From positions 1 through 26,917 of the forward strand of contig URFU01000015.1 in the NCBI GenBank assembly GCA_900547125.1: a stretch of 26,917 nt of DNA, given 5' to 3'. How positions within the stretch are numbered: position 1 is the first letter of the stretch; each line of letters starts with the position of its first letter. A model generated the notes under the pieces. It saw only the letters and a program-made list of their open reading frames with translations, was not told the origin of the DNA and did not search any database. This document shows, piece by piece, positions 1 to 9,471 of the stretch. The stretch comes from an uncultured Collinsella sp. Lineage in GTDB: Bacteria > Actinomycetota > Coriobacteriia > Coriobacteriales > Coriobacteriaceae. A program made the position numbers and the translations under genes.

Positions 1-842
1 GGGAACGAGAACAAATTTGACGTGAACTTACCGGCCTCGCTATCCGACTTGAACCAGATGTTCTTATATGTCACGCCCTTCTTGCTCAGCACGTCCTTGG
101 CATCTGCGATCTCGCCCTTGTTGCCATCGAGCGTAAAGGAATTGACGCCCACGACCTGGCCGCCCTTCTCGGCAAGCTCCTGATTCAGCTTCTCAAGATC
201 GCCCAGCTCGCCCACGCACGGCTTGCAAGTAGTGAACCAGAAGTTCATGACGGTGACCTTGTTCTTAGAGAACAGCTCGTCGCTGTTCACGTCGTTGCCA
301 TCCAGGTCCTTGCCCGTAAAGCTGGGGAACTTCGTCGCCTCGCTCGAAGCATTGGCACCAGCCGTCATGCCAGCGGTCGAAGCGTCGACGCTCTCGCCTG
401 CACTCGGCGTGCTTCCACAGCCGGGGAACTCCTTCTCCAAGCTCTCGAGCTTGTCCTCGATCTCCTTGATCTGCTGCGCACCAGCCTTGAGCGTCTTAAG
501 CTCATCCGCCGTAAACTCATCCTTGGCGCCGTCGATGGTCTTGAGCAGGAAATCGCCGTAATTGCTGCCGTCCTCAATCATTGCCGAGTCTTTATTTGCC
601 GCATTGAATACCTTTTCCCACAGCGCGTTATCACTCGAAAAGATCTCGTTCTCCTTCTGCATGAGCTTCGCATACAGCTCGGCGGCCTCGTCGGCATTGG
701 CCGGCTTCTGCGCAGTGAGTTCTGCGATCTTAGGATCAGAGCTCGCAGATTCGCTCGCATTGCCACCGGGCGCCGAACATGCCACAAGACACAAGGCCAA
801 TACCGGCACCATAAACAGGGCCGCAATCTTAGAAAGCTTCAT
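1..842 (-). CDS. TlpA-like thioredoxin-fold lipoprotein, partial (3' end outside window)
   Basis: Predicted extracytoplasmic thiol-disulfide oxidoreductase anchored as a lipoprotein. The start ATG at 842 follows a GGAGG site with 7 nt spacing; an in-frame ATG at 848 is too close to that site. Residues 1-22 form a lipoprotein signal ending in lipobox LVAC with the lipidated Cys at 22. Residues about 40-160 are a helical, charged region of unknown role. The thioredoxin-fold part follows, with WFTTCKPC carrying the redox pair Cys206 and Cys209, typical of TlpA/ResA proteins. About 280 residues are visible and the frame stays open to the window edge, so the C-terminus is missing. It lies 29 nt behind the NapH-like ferredoxin gene and is probably cotranscribed with it and with the small CXXC gene. 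The fold is clear; the direction of electron flow and partner proteins are inferred. Confidence 0.88.
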   Translation of the reverse strand, partial: MKLSKIAALFMVPVLALCLVACSAPGGNASESASSDPKIAELTAQKPANADEAAELYAKLMQKENEIFSSDNALWEKVFNAANKDSAMIEDGSNYGDFLLKTIDGAKDEFTADELKTLKAGAQQIKEIEDKLESLEKEFPGCGSTPSAGESVDASTAGMTAGANASSEATKFPSFTGKDLDGNDVNSDELFSKNKVTVMNFWFTTCKPCVGELGDLEKLNQELAEKGGQVVGVNSFTLDGNKGEIADAKDVLSKKGVTYKNIWFKSDSEAGKFTSNLFSF

Positions 843-871
843 AGTCATTCCTCCGTTTTGTCGAAGCTTGT

Positions 872-1774
872 TTACTTTTTATCAGCGGTCAAGGGAAGCT
901 TTTCCGCCGACACATCCAGGCCATAGCGATAGCTGATGGCATCGACGGGACAGGCCCCGATGCACTTTCCGCACCGGATGCATTCGGCATGATTGGGCGC
1001 GCGGACCACATCAACGTCCATCTGACAAACCTTTGAGCACTTGCCGCACGAGACGCATTTGCATGCATCGACCCGGATTCCCAGCAGGGATACCTTATTC
1101 ATGAGCGCATAGAATGCGCCGAGTGGACAAATCCATTTGCAGAAGGGGCGATAGAACAAAACGCTCAGCACTACCACGGCAATGAGAACGGCAAGTTTCC
1201 AGGTAAAGAGCTGCCCCAGCGCAGATCGAATGCCGGCGTTGGCAATGGCCAGCGGAATGGCGCCCTCGAGCACACCCTGCGGACAGACGTATTTGCAAAA
1301 GAACGGATCTCCCATCCCCAGGTCGTTGACCACCAGCACAGGCAGCAATACCACAGCAAACAGCAGCACGAAGTATTTGATATACGTAAGCGCCTTGAGC
1401 CTTTTCGTGGAGAACTTTTTGCCGGGAATCTTGTGAAGCAGCTCCTGCAGCCAGCCAAACGGGCACAAAAAACCGCACACAAAGCGCCCCAGTAGCACGC
1501 CGATCAGAATGAGCGTTCCGGTGACGTAATACGAAAAGTTGAACTTGGATGAACCTACCACCGACTGGAACGACCCAATGGGGCACGCACCCGATGCCGC
1601 GGGGCACGAATAGCAATTAAGCCCGGGCACGCAGACTGTTTTTCCCGCGCCCTGATAGATGCCGCCTTTGGCAAAGTTCGGCAGGTGAATGTTGGTGACG
1701 AGCGTCGCCGCCGCCTGAATGAATCCGCGAAATCGAGCCAAAACATGCGACGCAGTGTTTTCTCTTTTATCCAA
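872..1774 (-). CDS. NapH-like 4Fe-4S polyferredoxin membrane protein
   Basis: Integral membrane electron carrier of the NapH/NosR/CcoG-like type. From the TTG at 1774 it has 300 residues. Visible cysteine motifs in order are CVPGLNCYSCP with GACPIG (48-66), CGFLCPFG (100-107), CKYVCPQG (160-167) and CKWICPLG (211-219). Two ferredoxin clusters follow, CKCVSCGKCSKVC (238-250) and CIRCGKCIGACP (265-276). Hydrophobic segments at about 82-98, 132-151 and 190-208 fit membrane helices. Start choice is uncertain. The frame is open to an ATG at 1861, but that stretch is the small CXXC gene read in another frame. The TTG at 1774 has GGAG 10 nt upstream and overlaps the stop of that gene, which suggests translational coupling. 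The likely role is to pass electrons from a cytoplasmic donor across the membrane to the neighbouring thiol proteins. Confidence 0.87.
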   Translation of the reverse strand: MDKRENTASHVLARFRGFIQAAATLVTNIHLPNFAKGGIYQGAGKTVCVPGLNCYSCPAASGACPIGSFQSVVGSSKFNFSYYVTGTLILIGVLLGRFVCGFLCPFGWLQELLHKIPGKKFSTKRLKALTYIKYFVLLFAVVLLPVLVVNDLGMGDPFFCKYVCPQGVLEGAIPLAIANAGIRSALGQLFTWKLAVLIAVVVLSVLFYRPFCKWICPLGAFYALMNKVSLLGIRVDACKCVSCGKCSKVCQMDVDVVRAPNHAECIRCGKCIGACPVDAISYRYGLDVSAEKLPLTADKK

Positions 1775-1913
1775 TTCCGATACACTCCAAGCACAGCCTA
1801 ATCGCTTTGGCCAGCACGGCATCCGCCTCGCCACGCATAACGCCAAAGCACACCATGGCAATTCCGACGATCAACAAAGCGACCTGTACCACGGGTTTTA
1901 CCGCTTTGAACAA
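1767..1913 (-). CDS. CD1871A-type small CXXC membrane protein (48 aa)
   Basis: A short gene of 48 codons. The start is TTG at 1913 with AGGAG 8 nt upstream; the stop TAA is 1769-1767. It begins MFKAVKPVVQ, has one hydrophobic helix at about 8-26 and ends with the signature CLECIGIG, a CXXC at residues 41-44 just before the C-terminus. I recognise this as the family named after Clostridioides difficile CD1871A, commonly found beside NapH-like ferredoxins and TlpA proteins, exactly as here. Its stop overlaps the start of the ferredoxin gene by 8 nt. The two cysteines could relay thiol redox state between the membrane polyferredoxin and the lipoprotein; this role is inferred from layout only. 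It is first in the operon and about 33 nt from the predicted promoter -10. Confidence 0.82.
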   Translation of the reverse strand: MFKAVKPVVQVALLIVGIAMVCFGVMRGEADAVLAKAIRLCLECIGIG

Positions 1914-1945
1914 CCTGACCACTCCTTTCGTTACGCGACCATTGG

Positions 1946-1973
1946 ACCATATCGGCTATAAAATCCGTGTTAA
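1946..1973 (-). promoter_or_regulatory. Predicted sigma-70 promoter of the CXXC-ferredoxin-TlpA operon
   Basis: On the minus strand TTAACA (1973-1968, 5 of 6 consensus) is followed after 16 nt by TATGGT (1951-1946, 4 of 6). Transcription would start near 1939, leaving a short leader with the AGGAG site. It lies in the gap shared with the divergent response regulator gene, so one bound regulator could affect both directions. A TATAAA at 1957-1962 on the plus strand could be a -10 for the regulator gene, but I see no good -35 for it. Confidence 0.45.
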
Positions 1974-2003
1974 GCGCGATTTGAAATGTGCAAGGAGACT
2001 GTT

Positions 2004-2678
2004 ATGCGTATTTTGATCGTCGAGGACGAGCGGACGCTGTGTGACGCAATCGCGCGCAGCTTGCGAAACTTGGCGTACAGTGTCGACTGCTGTCACGACG
2101 GACAGGAGGCGCTCGACCTACTGGACGTTGAGGCCTTCGACCTTGTGGTACTCGACCTCAACCTTCCCCGCATCGACGGCATGACCGTACTCAGGGAACT
2201 TAGGAAACCCGACTGCGAGACTAAGGTACTGATTCTGTCCGCACGTGGCGAAGTATCCGACAAAGTCTCCGGACTCGATGCCGGCGCCAACGATTACCTC
2301 ACCAAGCCGTTTCATCTGGACGAGCTTGCGGCAAGGATCCGCAGCCTTACCCTCAGACGCTTTACACAAAGCGACATAGTTTTAACCTGCGGAAAGCTCC
2401 GCTTTGACACCAAGGCGCGCATCGCCTCCGTGGACAGCGAGGCTTTATCTCTTACGCGCAAGGAAACGGGAATCTTGGAATACCTGATGCTTAATCAGGG
2501 GCGTCCGGTAAGCCAAGAGGAGCTTATCGAGCACGTTTGGGATAGCAGCGTGAACAGCTTTAGCAACGCAATCCGCGTTCACATCTCGTCACTCCGCAAA
2601 AAGCTACGCATCGCTTTGGGATACGACCCGATTCGCAATCGGATTGGAGAGGGCTACGTTATGGAGGATAGCGAATGA
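2004..2678 (+). CDS. OmpR/PhoB-type response regulator
   Basis: DNA-binding response regulator of 224 residues. The ATG at 2004 is chosen over an in-frame upstream one because AAGGAG lies 6 nt before it and the receiver domain starts at MRILIVEDE. The receiver has the acidic pocket E7-D8, phosphoacceptor Asp51 in LVVLDLNLP and the conserved Lys101 in LTKPF. The C-terminal winged-helix domain, about 125-220, has the usual pattern LTRKETGILEYL, then the recognition helix region SFSNAIRVHISSLRKKL, and ends in GEGYVM. It overlaps the kinase gene by 4 nt (ATGA), so the pair is cotranscribed and probably translationally coupled. It is divergent from the redox operon, which makes that operon a candidate target; this is inferred from position only. 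Confidence 0.95.
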   Translation: MRILIVEDERTLCDAIARSLRNLAYSVDCCHDGQEALDLLDVEAFDLVVLDLNLPRIDGMTVLRELRKPDCETKVLILSARGEVSDKVSGLDAGANDYLTKPFHLDELAARIRSLTLRRFTQSDIVLTCGKLRFDTKARIASVDSEALSLTRKETGILEYLMLNQGRPVSQEELIEHVWDSSVNSFSNAIRVHISSLRKKLRIALGYDPIRNRIGEGYVMEDSE

Positions 2679-3826
2679 AAAGGCTTTCCCTGCAATGGCG
2701 CATAACGATTATGACGGCACTGCTGACGTGTGCGGCATGCGTGCTGACGAACTGCCTGGTCGGCTATACGGGCATGCGCTACATGGATGCCATCGGCAGT
2801 AACATCTTGGCCTTTAACGCAACCGGCGAAGATTCGCCCCAGGCGTTCGACCCAACGAAAGCGACCCCCGATGACAAGGTCACGATCGTCGTAAACGACG
2901 CACAGGAGTCTTTTGGCACGACAACCTGGTACATCACGGCTGGAGTCACACTCCTTGGCGGCGCGCTAGCATACTTTGCGAGCGGCCGTGCACTCAAACC
3001 GCTACGGGCTTTTGCAGCCCAGGTTGAGCGTGTGCAGCCTGACAACCTAAGCGAAATCAGACTCAATGAAGATGTGCCCACCGAGCTAAAACGATGCAGT
3101 GCCTCTTTCAACGACATGATCGCCCGTCTTGGCGAAGGGTTCTCTGCACAGCGTCAGTTTACCGGCAACGCCGCACACGAGCTGCGCACCCCGCTCGCCC
3201 TTATGCAAGCACAGATTGAACTTTTCATCTCCGAGCACCCCGGTTTGCAACCCGAAACGGCCGAGCTGCTCGGCCTGCTACAAGAACAAACCGAGCGCAT
3301 GTCTCGAATGGCCAAGGTATTGCTCGAGATGAGTGAGCTGCGCAGCGTTCCTTGCGAGGACGATGTGGAACTTGGTCCCTTGTCCGAAGAGGTCCTCACC
3401 GACCTTGCGCCACTTGCCGAAAATAAGGGCATAGCCCTCAATTGTGCTGAAGACGCTTTAGTAATCGGGAGCGACACGCTCCTCTATCGGTTGGTGTTTA
3501 ACCTGGTCGAAAACGCCATCCGTTACAGCCGCCCCGGCTCGACTGTCAACGTCTCCATCTGCGACAACGACAGCCACGTGTTCCTGCGAGTCGAGGACCA
3601 GGGACCGGGAATACCCAAGCAGTACCGAGAAAGCATCTTCCAGCCGTTCTTTCGTCTAGACAAATCCCGCAGCAGGGCATACGGCGGCGCAGGGCTCGGG
3701 CTAGCGCTTGTTTGGGAGATTGCAGCACTTCACGGTGGCACGGTAGAGGTCGAAGCAAGTTCCGAGAACGGGACCACCATGCTCGTAAGCCTTCCAAAAC
3801 GATCCGCAGCGTTAACCGAACAGTAA
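2675..3826 (+). CDS. Membrane sensor histidine kinase, partner of the upstream regulator
   Basis: Two-component kinase of 383 residues. TM1 is at about 9-31 and TM2 at about 84-104. They enclose a short extracytoplasmic loop of about 50 residues with no recognisable ligand domain. A HAMP-like linker follows TM2 (ALKPLRAFAAQVERV). The H-box is FTGNAAHELRTPLA with phosphorylated His168. The ATP-binding domain has an N box (ENAIRYSRPG), G1 (EDQGPGIP) and G2 (GGAGLGLAL). The start overlaps the regulator stop by 4 nt. The small sensor loop suggests it senses something in or near the membrane, but the signal cannot be read from sequence. Between it and the next gene are 68 nt with no clear terminator. 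Confidence 0.94.
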   Translation: MKRLSLQWRITIMTALLTCAACVLTNCLVGYTGMRYMDAIGSNILAFNATGEDSPQAFDPTKATPDDKVTIVVNDAQESFGTTTWYITAGVTLLGGALAYFASGRALKPLRAFAAQVERVQPDNLSEIRLNEDVPTELKRCSASFNDMIARLGEGFSAQRQFTGNAAHELRTPLALMQAQIELFISEHPGLQPETAELLGLLQEQTERMSRMAKVLLEMSELRSVPCEDDVELGPLSEEVLTDLAPLAENKGIALNCAEDALVIGSDTLLYRLVFNLVENAIRYSRPGSTVNVSICDNDSHVFLRVEDQGPGIPKQYRESIFQPFFRLDKSRSRAYGGAGLGLALVWEIAALHGGTVEVEASSENGTTMLVSLPKRSAALTEQ

Positions 3827-3894
3827 AACGAAAGGGGTCCCGAGCAACAGGAGTACAATTGCTGCTATTGTTGCCAGCTGTTGGGAGATGGAAG

Positions 3895-4899
3895 ATGGAC
3901 TGCGATGGCTACCCATGCGTTCCCATGCCGTTGATGTGCACCGCCTTTGTGCCGGGGCAGATTGACGCTGCGGTTGCAGGCATTTCCGACCCCAATTCGC
4001 GCGCCATTGCCACGGCAGAAGCGCTGTACTTTCGCGGACAGGCCGCCCTCGCTGCCAAGACGGCGCGCCCCCATCTTGACGCCACCGATCCCGCACTGCG
4101 CTATTCCGCATGCTTTATCTGCGGATACGCCAGTCTGTCGCTCAACCGTATCGCCGACGCCCGCCGGTGCCTTGCTGGCATCCTCGATACGCCGGCCGAC
4201 GAGGAATCATCCGCTATCCACGCCACGCATATCCTGTTCGCCTCGGCCGCAAGCGTCCTGCTGCACTTGCCTTCCCCGTATTCCGCCGAAGAGTTTTATC
4301 CACTTGCGGCGCATCTGCCCGAAGGCCTGCGCCTGTTCGCCAGCTACGTGATGGCGCACGCCTTGTATCTGCGCGGCGAATACGGCCGCAGCCTGGGCAT
4401 GGCGGAAAACGCCCTGATTATGAAACAGGGAAGTTATCCGATCTCGGAACTGTTCCTGCACCTGGCAGCCTCCATGGCATGCATGAGCCTCAAGGACATC
4501 GACGCCGCAAAGGCACACTTCGGAGCCGCTTGGGGCATTGCGCGCCCCGACGGCCTTATCGAGCTCATTGGCGAGCACCACGGCCTTTTACAGGGGCTCA
4601 TCGAGGCGTGCCTAAAAACGCAATACCCAGACGACTTCGCGCGCATCATCGAGATCACGTACCGCTTCAGCTACGGCTGGCGGCGCATCCACAACCCTGA
4701 TTCGGGCGAGGACGTGGCCGACGATCTAACGACCACGGAATTCACCATGGCCATGCTCGCCTGTCGTGGGTGGACCAACGCCGAAATCGCACGCCATATG
4801 GGAGTATCGCCGGGCACCGTCAAAAACCGCCTATCCGGCGTATACGCAAAGCTTGGTATCGGCACACGCGCCGAGCTGGTCGCGCATATGTTGCGTTAA
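3895..4899 (+). CDS. LuxR-type transcriptional regulator with helical repeat N-terminus
   Basis: Predicted DNA-binding regulator of 334 residues. The start ATG at 3895 follows GGGAG with about 8 nt spacing; the frame is open further upstream into the kinase gene, but that part reads as kinase shadow. Residues 1-260 are alanine-rich and helical, resembling tetratricopeptide-like or MalT-like sensor regions, with no nucleotide-binding or receiver motif visible. The C-terminal 65 residues are a LuxR/FixJ helix-turn-helix, with LTTTEFTMAMLACRGWTNAE, then IARHMGVSPGTVKNRLSGVY and AKLGIGTRAEL. It is 68 nt after the kinase and about 155 nt before the large surface protein gene, which could be its target. 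The ligand is unknown. Confidence 0.85.
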   Translation: MDCDGYPCVPMPLMCTAFVPGQIDAAVAGISDPNSRAIATAEALYFRGQAALAAKTARPHLDATDPALRYSACFICGYASLSLNRIADARRCLAGILDTPADEESSAIHATHILFASAASVLLHLPSPYSAEEFYPLAAHLPEGLRLFASYVMAHALYLRGEYGRSLGMAENALIMKQGSYPISELFLHLAASMACMSLKDIDAAKAHFGAAWGIARPDGLIELIGEHHGLLQGLIEACLKTQYPDDFARIIEITYRFSYGWRRIHNPDSGEDVADDLTTTEFTMAMLACRGWTNAEIARHMGVSPGTVKNRLSGVYAKLGIGTRAELVAHMLR

Positions 4900-5054
4900 C
4901 AACCGGGCTGCCAAGCGCATCGAACGCGTTCCGGAACCCGGCGCTTCGCTCGATCAATTTGGACATTTTGACCCTTGAACGGCACTACCACCACGGGGCA
5001 CCTTCTCGCAAAATTGGATTATTTCCACCGATATCTGCGGGATGGGAGCCCAAA

Positions 5055-8000
5055 ATGCTTGATCGCCGTTCGCTACTCGTTGCCGGAGCGTCCTCGCTGG
5101 CGAGCATTATGTTGCCGCGCGCGCCGGGAAGCGCAAACGCCTTCATATTGCCGTTCGCGCCCACCGAAGCCTAAGCCGACGAAAAAGACCCCTTCAGGGT
5201 GCTCGTTCTCTCGCGCACCATGTTCGGTGTGGTCGTGGTCGACGTCGCCAACAAGAATACGCCCATCACGGGTGCCCAGGTCACGCTCACATCGCGCTAT
5301 GCCGCAGGCAAGCAGCTCACCGCCACGACCGATGACGAAGGCACGGCCATCTTTGAGGTCGCACCGCTTTCGGAAGGCTACGTGGACGAGGCAACGCTTC
5401 TCGACGCATACGACTTTAACGGCGGCATCTCCATTAGCGTGGCGGGCTACCGTGATGTCGAGATTCCCCTTGCGCGTATCCAGGGCGGCACCGCCATAAC
5501 CGCGCCCACGCGTCCGCTTTCCGACGGCGAGCCGTACTTCCGCCAGCTCACATTCGACGAATGGGACATCCAGTACGCCGACGCCACGTTTATGGCACTG
5601 CCGAAGGACGACGCCGGAAACGACCAACCCGACACGCACGCCTTTACCGTGCAGGCGCATCTGCCACGGGGTGGACAGGCAACGCTGCACATCAACAAGG
5701 TAATGCCCGCTGCGGGTAGCTCATCCGAAACCGTCACGCAGATTGGTCAAGTCAAGGCCAGCGCATCGGGCGCAGATAATCTGGCGACGTTCACGCTCGA
5801 AGACAAGTTCCTCGATGCAGCTTCGGTCCTTCTGGAGGAAGGGTGCAAGCTGCGCTTTGTGCTCGACTATCAGGGCAAAACCTACACGCTCTCCTCCCCC
5901 ATGGCCGTTGTCACCGCGCCGGCGGCAAAGGCGGAATCGGGCTCGACCACTATCGTCCCCACCACCATGGACCAAGAGGTCACTCCGTTTGATTTCCCAG
6001 CGGCGTTTCCCGGCATCGGCGGCAACAAGTTCACCTGCTGGATGCCCTCGTTCCCCATTTTGTTCGATTTCTCGTTTGCCGGATACGTGCTGTTTGGCGG
6101 AGGATACAAACCGGTCGGCTACATGAACGATTCGGGCAATCCGGATCCGGAGTACTGGAAGAAGTCACCGCGCGAGTCGGGCGCCAAGCAGGCAAGCCGC
6201 TACCTCGACGAGATGGAGGGGAAGTGGAATCAGTACAAGAGTATGAGTGCCGGTTCGGGCACCGATCCAAGAAACACTAAGCTCCTTCGCCACCGTTGCA
6301 CGCCGCTGTTCACGATGGATATCGCCACACAGCTGTACGGCTCGCTCGCCTATGATTGGGTGGGCAAAACCTGGGGCGACAACAACGACCCCGCATACGG
6401 CAATATTAAGGCACTCTTTCAAGTAAGAACCGACCTCAATTGGACCGAGCAGTTTACCCTAGGACCGGTGCCGTTTTTCCTGAACGTCAACCCCTGGGTG
6501 CTGGCGAAGCTGGCGCTCGCCGTGGGTGCCCACACGCACGGCAGCGGCGCGGCGTTTTTTAAAAACATTTCGCTCGACTATTCAAACACCTCGGGCTCGT
6601 TCACCATCCAGATCGGGCTTGCCGTCACCTTTGGCGCCGGCGTTGCAGGCGTCGCTTCGTCTGCCGTGCGCGGCGCCGCATCCCTCACGCTGTTCATTGG
6701 GTACGAGAAGGCAGATGGACACCAGCTTCCGCGACTGCGCGTGGGTGCAGACGTCGATGTCGATGTGATACTCCAGTTCGTGATGTTCAAGTGGACCGCC
6801 AAGGCTTGGTCGGGGTCGTGGCCCACACTCCTCGATTCGTGGAATATGTCGGTGAACAATGGCAACCAGTATGTGCTCCAGCGCTCTGAGCTCGCATTGG
6901 GCGGAGATGCGCCTTACACGCTGGATGCCCGCTTCGGCACGCCCGGCAACATCGAGGCAGGCGGCGTGCCGCAATTTATCGCATCGGCCACCATCGTCAC
7001 CAACGCCGAGCTGCTCGCACGCGCCGAGGTTAAGGCCACTGCCGTAAACGCCGTGCCTGTCGTGCGCGATTGGGATCAAGCGGTCACGCGCATTGAGCTC
7101 GAGGCGGATACAGAAAGCGACGACACGGGACAGATTGAGCATTTCGTCCATGCACTGATAGGGAACGGCGAAAATGCCGCGCCGATGTATGAGTACGCCT
7201 ATATCGGGCAGGCGACGAACGCCGTTGCGGACCCCAACGCCAATTCTGCTGGTGTATCGGAGGACGAGCGTGGCGGCATAAAACCCTCGAGCGACAACGT
7301 GCTGTTTGCTGGCGTGCTCAGCGAAGCTCACATGAAGCTGGCAATGATTGCCGGCGTAGAATGCCTGTTCCGTATCGCCTCGGTGCGCTACGGCGACAAT
7401 GGCCGCTCGCGCCTAGTGGTGCACACAAAGGCAAACGGCACGTGGTCTGCCCCCATGCCCGTGGACTTCCCCCTGGGCTTTGGCGAGGGCGACGTGGAGC
7501 GCGACGGCACATTCGATTACGACTTCGACGTAGTGGAATATACGGACGGAAGAGGAAACCAGGACGCTTACGTGCTGCTGGTCTCGGGCGAGCGCCCCGA
7601 CGGCGACAACACCCTTTTCGATACGGCAAGCACATCCGGCATACTGTCCGTCGTGCGCCTGCGCATAAGTAATGACGAGATCCGCGTGGTGTCGCATACG
7701 TCATGGCGCAGCATCTCGCGCGGCCGCCTGCAGGAGGACGGTTACCATTGCCTGCAGTGTCCGCGTATCACGGTGGGCAAGACGCTGGTCGACGGGCGCC
7801 TGTCGGGCGCCTACCTCCACCGCCGCGGAACCACCGCAGAAAAGGCGCTCGGCAGCGAGGCTGAGGTTGCGCTGGAGTGCTTTACCCTGTGGTCGGACGT
7901 TTCGGGCGACAGCCTGACGTTCCGCCAAGTTCTCCGCTTTCCGCAAGCACCGTCGAGTATCGAGCTGGGCGAGCCCGAGAATATCAACGGCAAAATGGTG

Positions 8001-9422
8001 GTGCCCGTTGCATACGAAACTGCAGACGGTTGCGGCTGCGCATCGTACGCCGTGATCGGCCAGTCCATTGCGGGCTGGGGCGTTATGTCACCAGACGCCA
8101 CGGTACCCCGTGCGATGCCGTGGCCACAACATTCGGGCTTTTTGGCAACCGTCGACGAACAGCTGCAGCATATTACTTGGACGCGAGGCGCATCTGCATT
8201 TGCAACGCAGCCTGTGGGTGCCGCAGGCTTTGGCCCGGCATCGTTTAGCGTAAGCAACAACGGCAGGTGCGTGCTCTATGTAGAGAACACCGATGGCAAG
8301 GTGGGACAAACCTACGACGAAGAAGGCAACCCGGTAGCAGTGATGGGCAAGCACTTCCGCATCTTCGCCAGCACCTTGGCAGGCGATCTTTTCACGGAGC
8401 CGTTCGTGATGTGCGAGCTGGACCATCCCGTCGATCAGATAACGACATTTTTGGCGTCGGGAGGCATGCTCTCCGCGCTCGCCACGCACATTGTGAGCGC
8501 GGAGAAGAGCGAGGCGGAGCTGCACGGCATCGAAGTGCCCTTGGTGGCGTGTGCCACTCCGACGGGCGCGGTCGTTACCTCGGGCGCGGTGGTGCCCGGG
8601 GCAGCAGGCGAATCCTTCATGGTCACGGTGCGAAACGACGGCAACACCTTGCTGACCGCCGGCACGATCGATCTGTACCGAGAGGGCTCCAGCCAGCCGT
8701 TCTCCAGCGCATCCATCGGGTTCGGAGCGAACGCACGCATGGCATCGATCTACGATCCGGAGCTTGCCGAGGACGCTTCGGACAACGACGTGGCACACGT
8801 GAAGTACGCGCTCGAGACGCTGGGCGAGCGCTTCACTACGCACCCGCTGGCAGCCGACAACGGCAACGCCGTGCTGGCACCGGGTTGCACGGCACAGTTC
8901 CGCATGAGCTTTGCCATCCCCGAGAGTTGGAGCGACGAAGTGGGCAAACGCGTAACGCTGTATGCGAAGGCGCGTAATCTGGTGGCGCTCGATCCCGTAA
9001 CGCTCGAGGAAATTCGACCGGGCGCAAACTCGGCGCTGGGTGCCGTACTGCACGAGCTTCATGTGCCCGACGCGGCATGCGAACGCTCAGAAGTTCAGGT
9101 CGGCGTATGCGACAGCGCGGATACGACAGAACTTCACGACGCCCCGATGACGGTCGACGGCGATGGCGGCACGAGTGGAGGTGGCTCCGGCGGAAGCAGC
9201 TCCGGAGGCGGCAGTGGATCTGGCAGCGGCAAGAATCACGGCAATAACAAGCGCTCCGGAAAAGCGGGCGCGCTTGCGGGCACGGGCGATGTCAACGCTC
9301 CCCTTACGGCAGCCGCCGCAGCACTCGCCGCAGCAGGCGCCGGCCTCGTCGCCTACAGCGCCCGCCGCACGGCGCTCGAAACCGACACCGCCAATGAGGC
9401 CAATTCGGATGAGCCTCGCTAG
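5055..9422 (+). pseudogene. Giant Tat-exported LAGTG-anchored surface protein, interrupted by one in-frame TAA
   Basis: From ATG 5055 (GGGAG 7 nt upstream) the frame encodes a twin-arginine signal peptide, MLDRRSLLVAG to an ANA cleavage site near residue 30. A TAA at 5172-5174 follows after 39 codons. The same frame then stays open for 1415 codons to the TAG at 9422. The sequence after the stop (ADEKDPFRVLVLS) joins smoothly, so this looks like one gene with a recent nonsense change such as CAA to TAA. A GTG at 5199 could restart translation but has no convincing ribosome site and would give no signal peptide. The body starts with a beta-sandwich resembling a regulatory or CNA-B-like domain (5220-5470). 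Extended beta-rich segments of unknown fold follow, then a CARDB-like part (about 8590-8980) and a Gly/Ser linker (9160-9240). The wall-sorting signal is LAGTGD at 9273, a hydrophobic stretch, and an ARR tail. LAxTG is the class E sortase motif. The alternative is a real stop in an assembly error; function is unknown. Confidence 0.75.
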
Positions 9423-9471
9423 CTCCTAGTTACTTTTGTGAGAGACACCGACTCGGCTCATCGAACATCAG

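Noticed and set aside
3712..3894. Upstream extension of the LuxR-type gene into the kinase gene
   Set aside because: The extension is Arg/Lys rich shadow sequence; ATG 3895 has a ribosome site and starts a plausible protein.
8088..9062. A 324-codon minus-strand frame opposite the surface protein gene
   Set aside because: The plus-strand frame is continuous with a sorting signal; the antisense product is Arg/His/Cys rich and lacks recognisable motifs.
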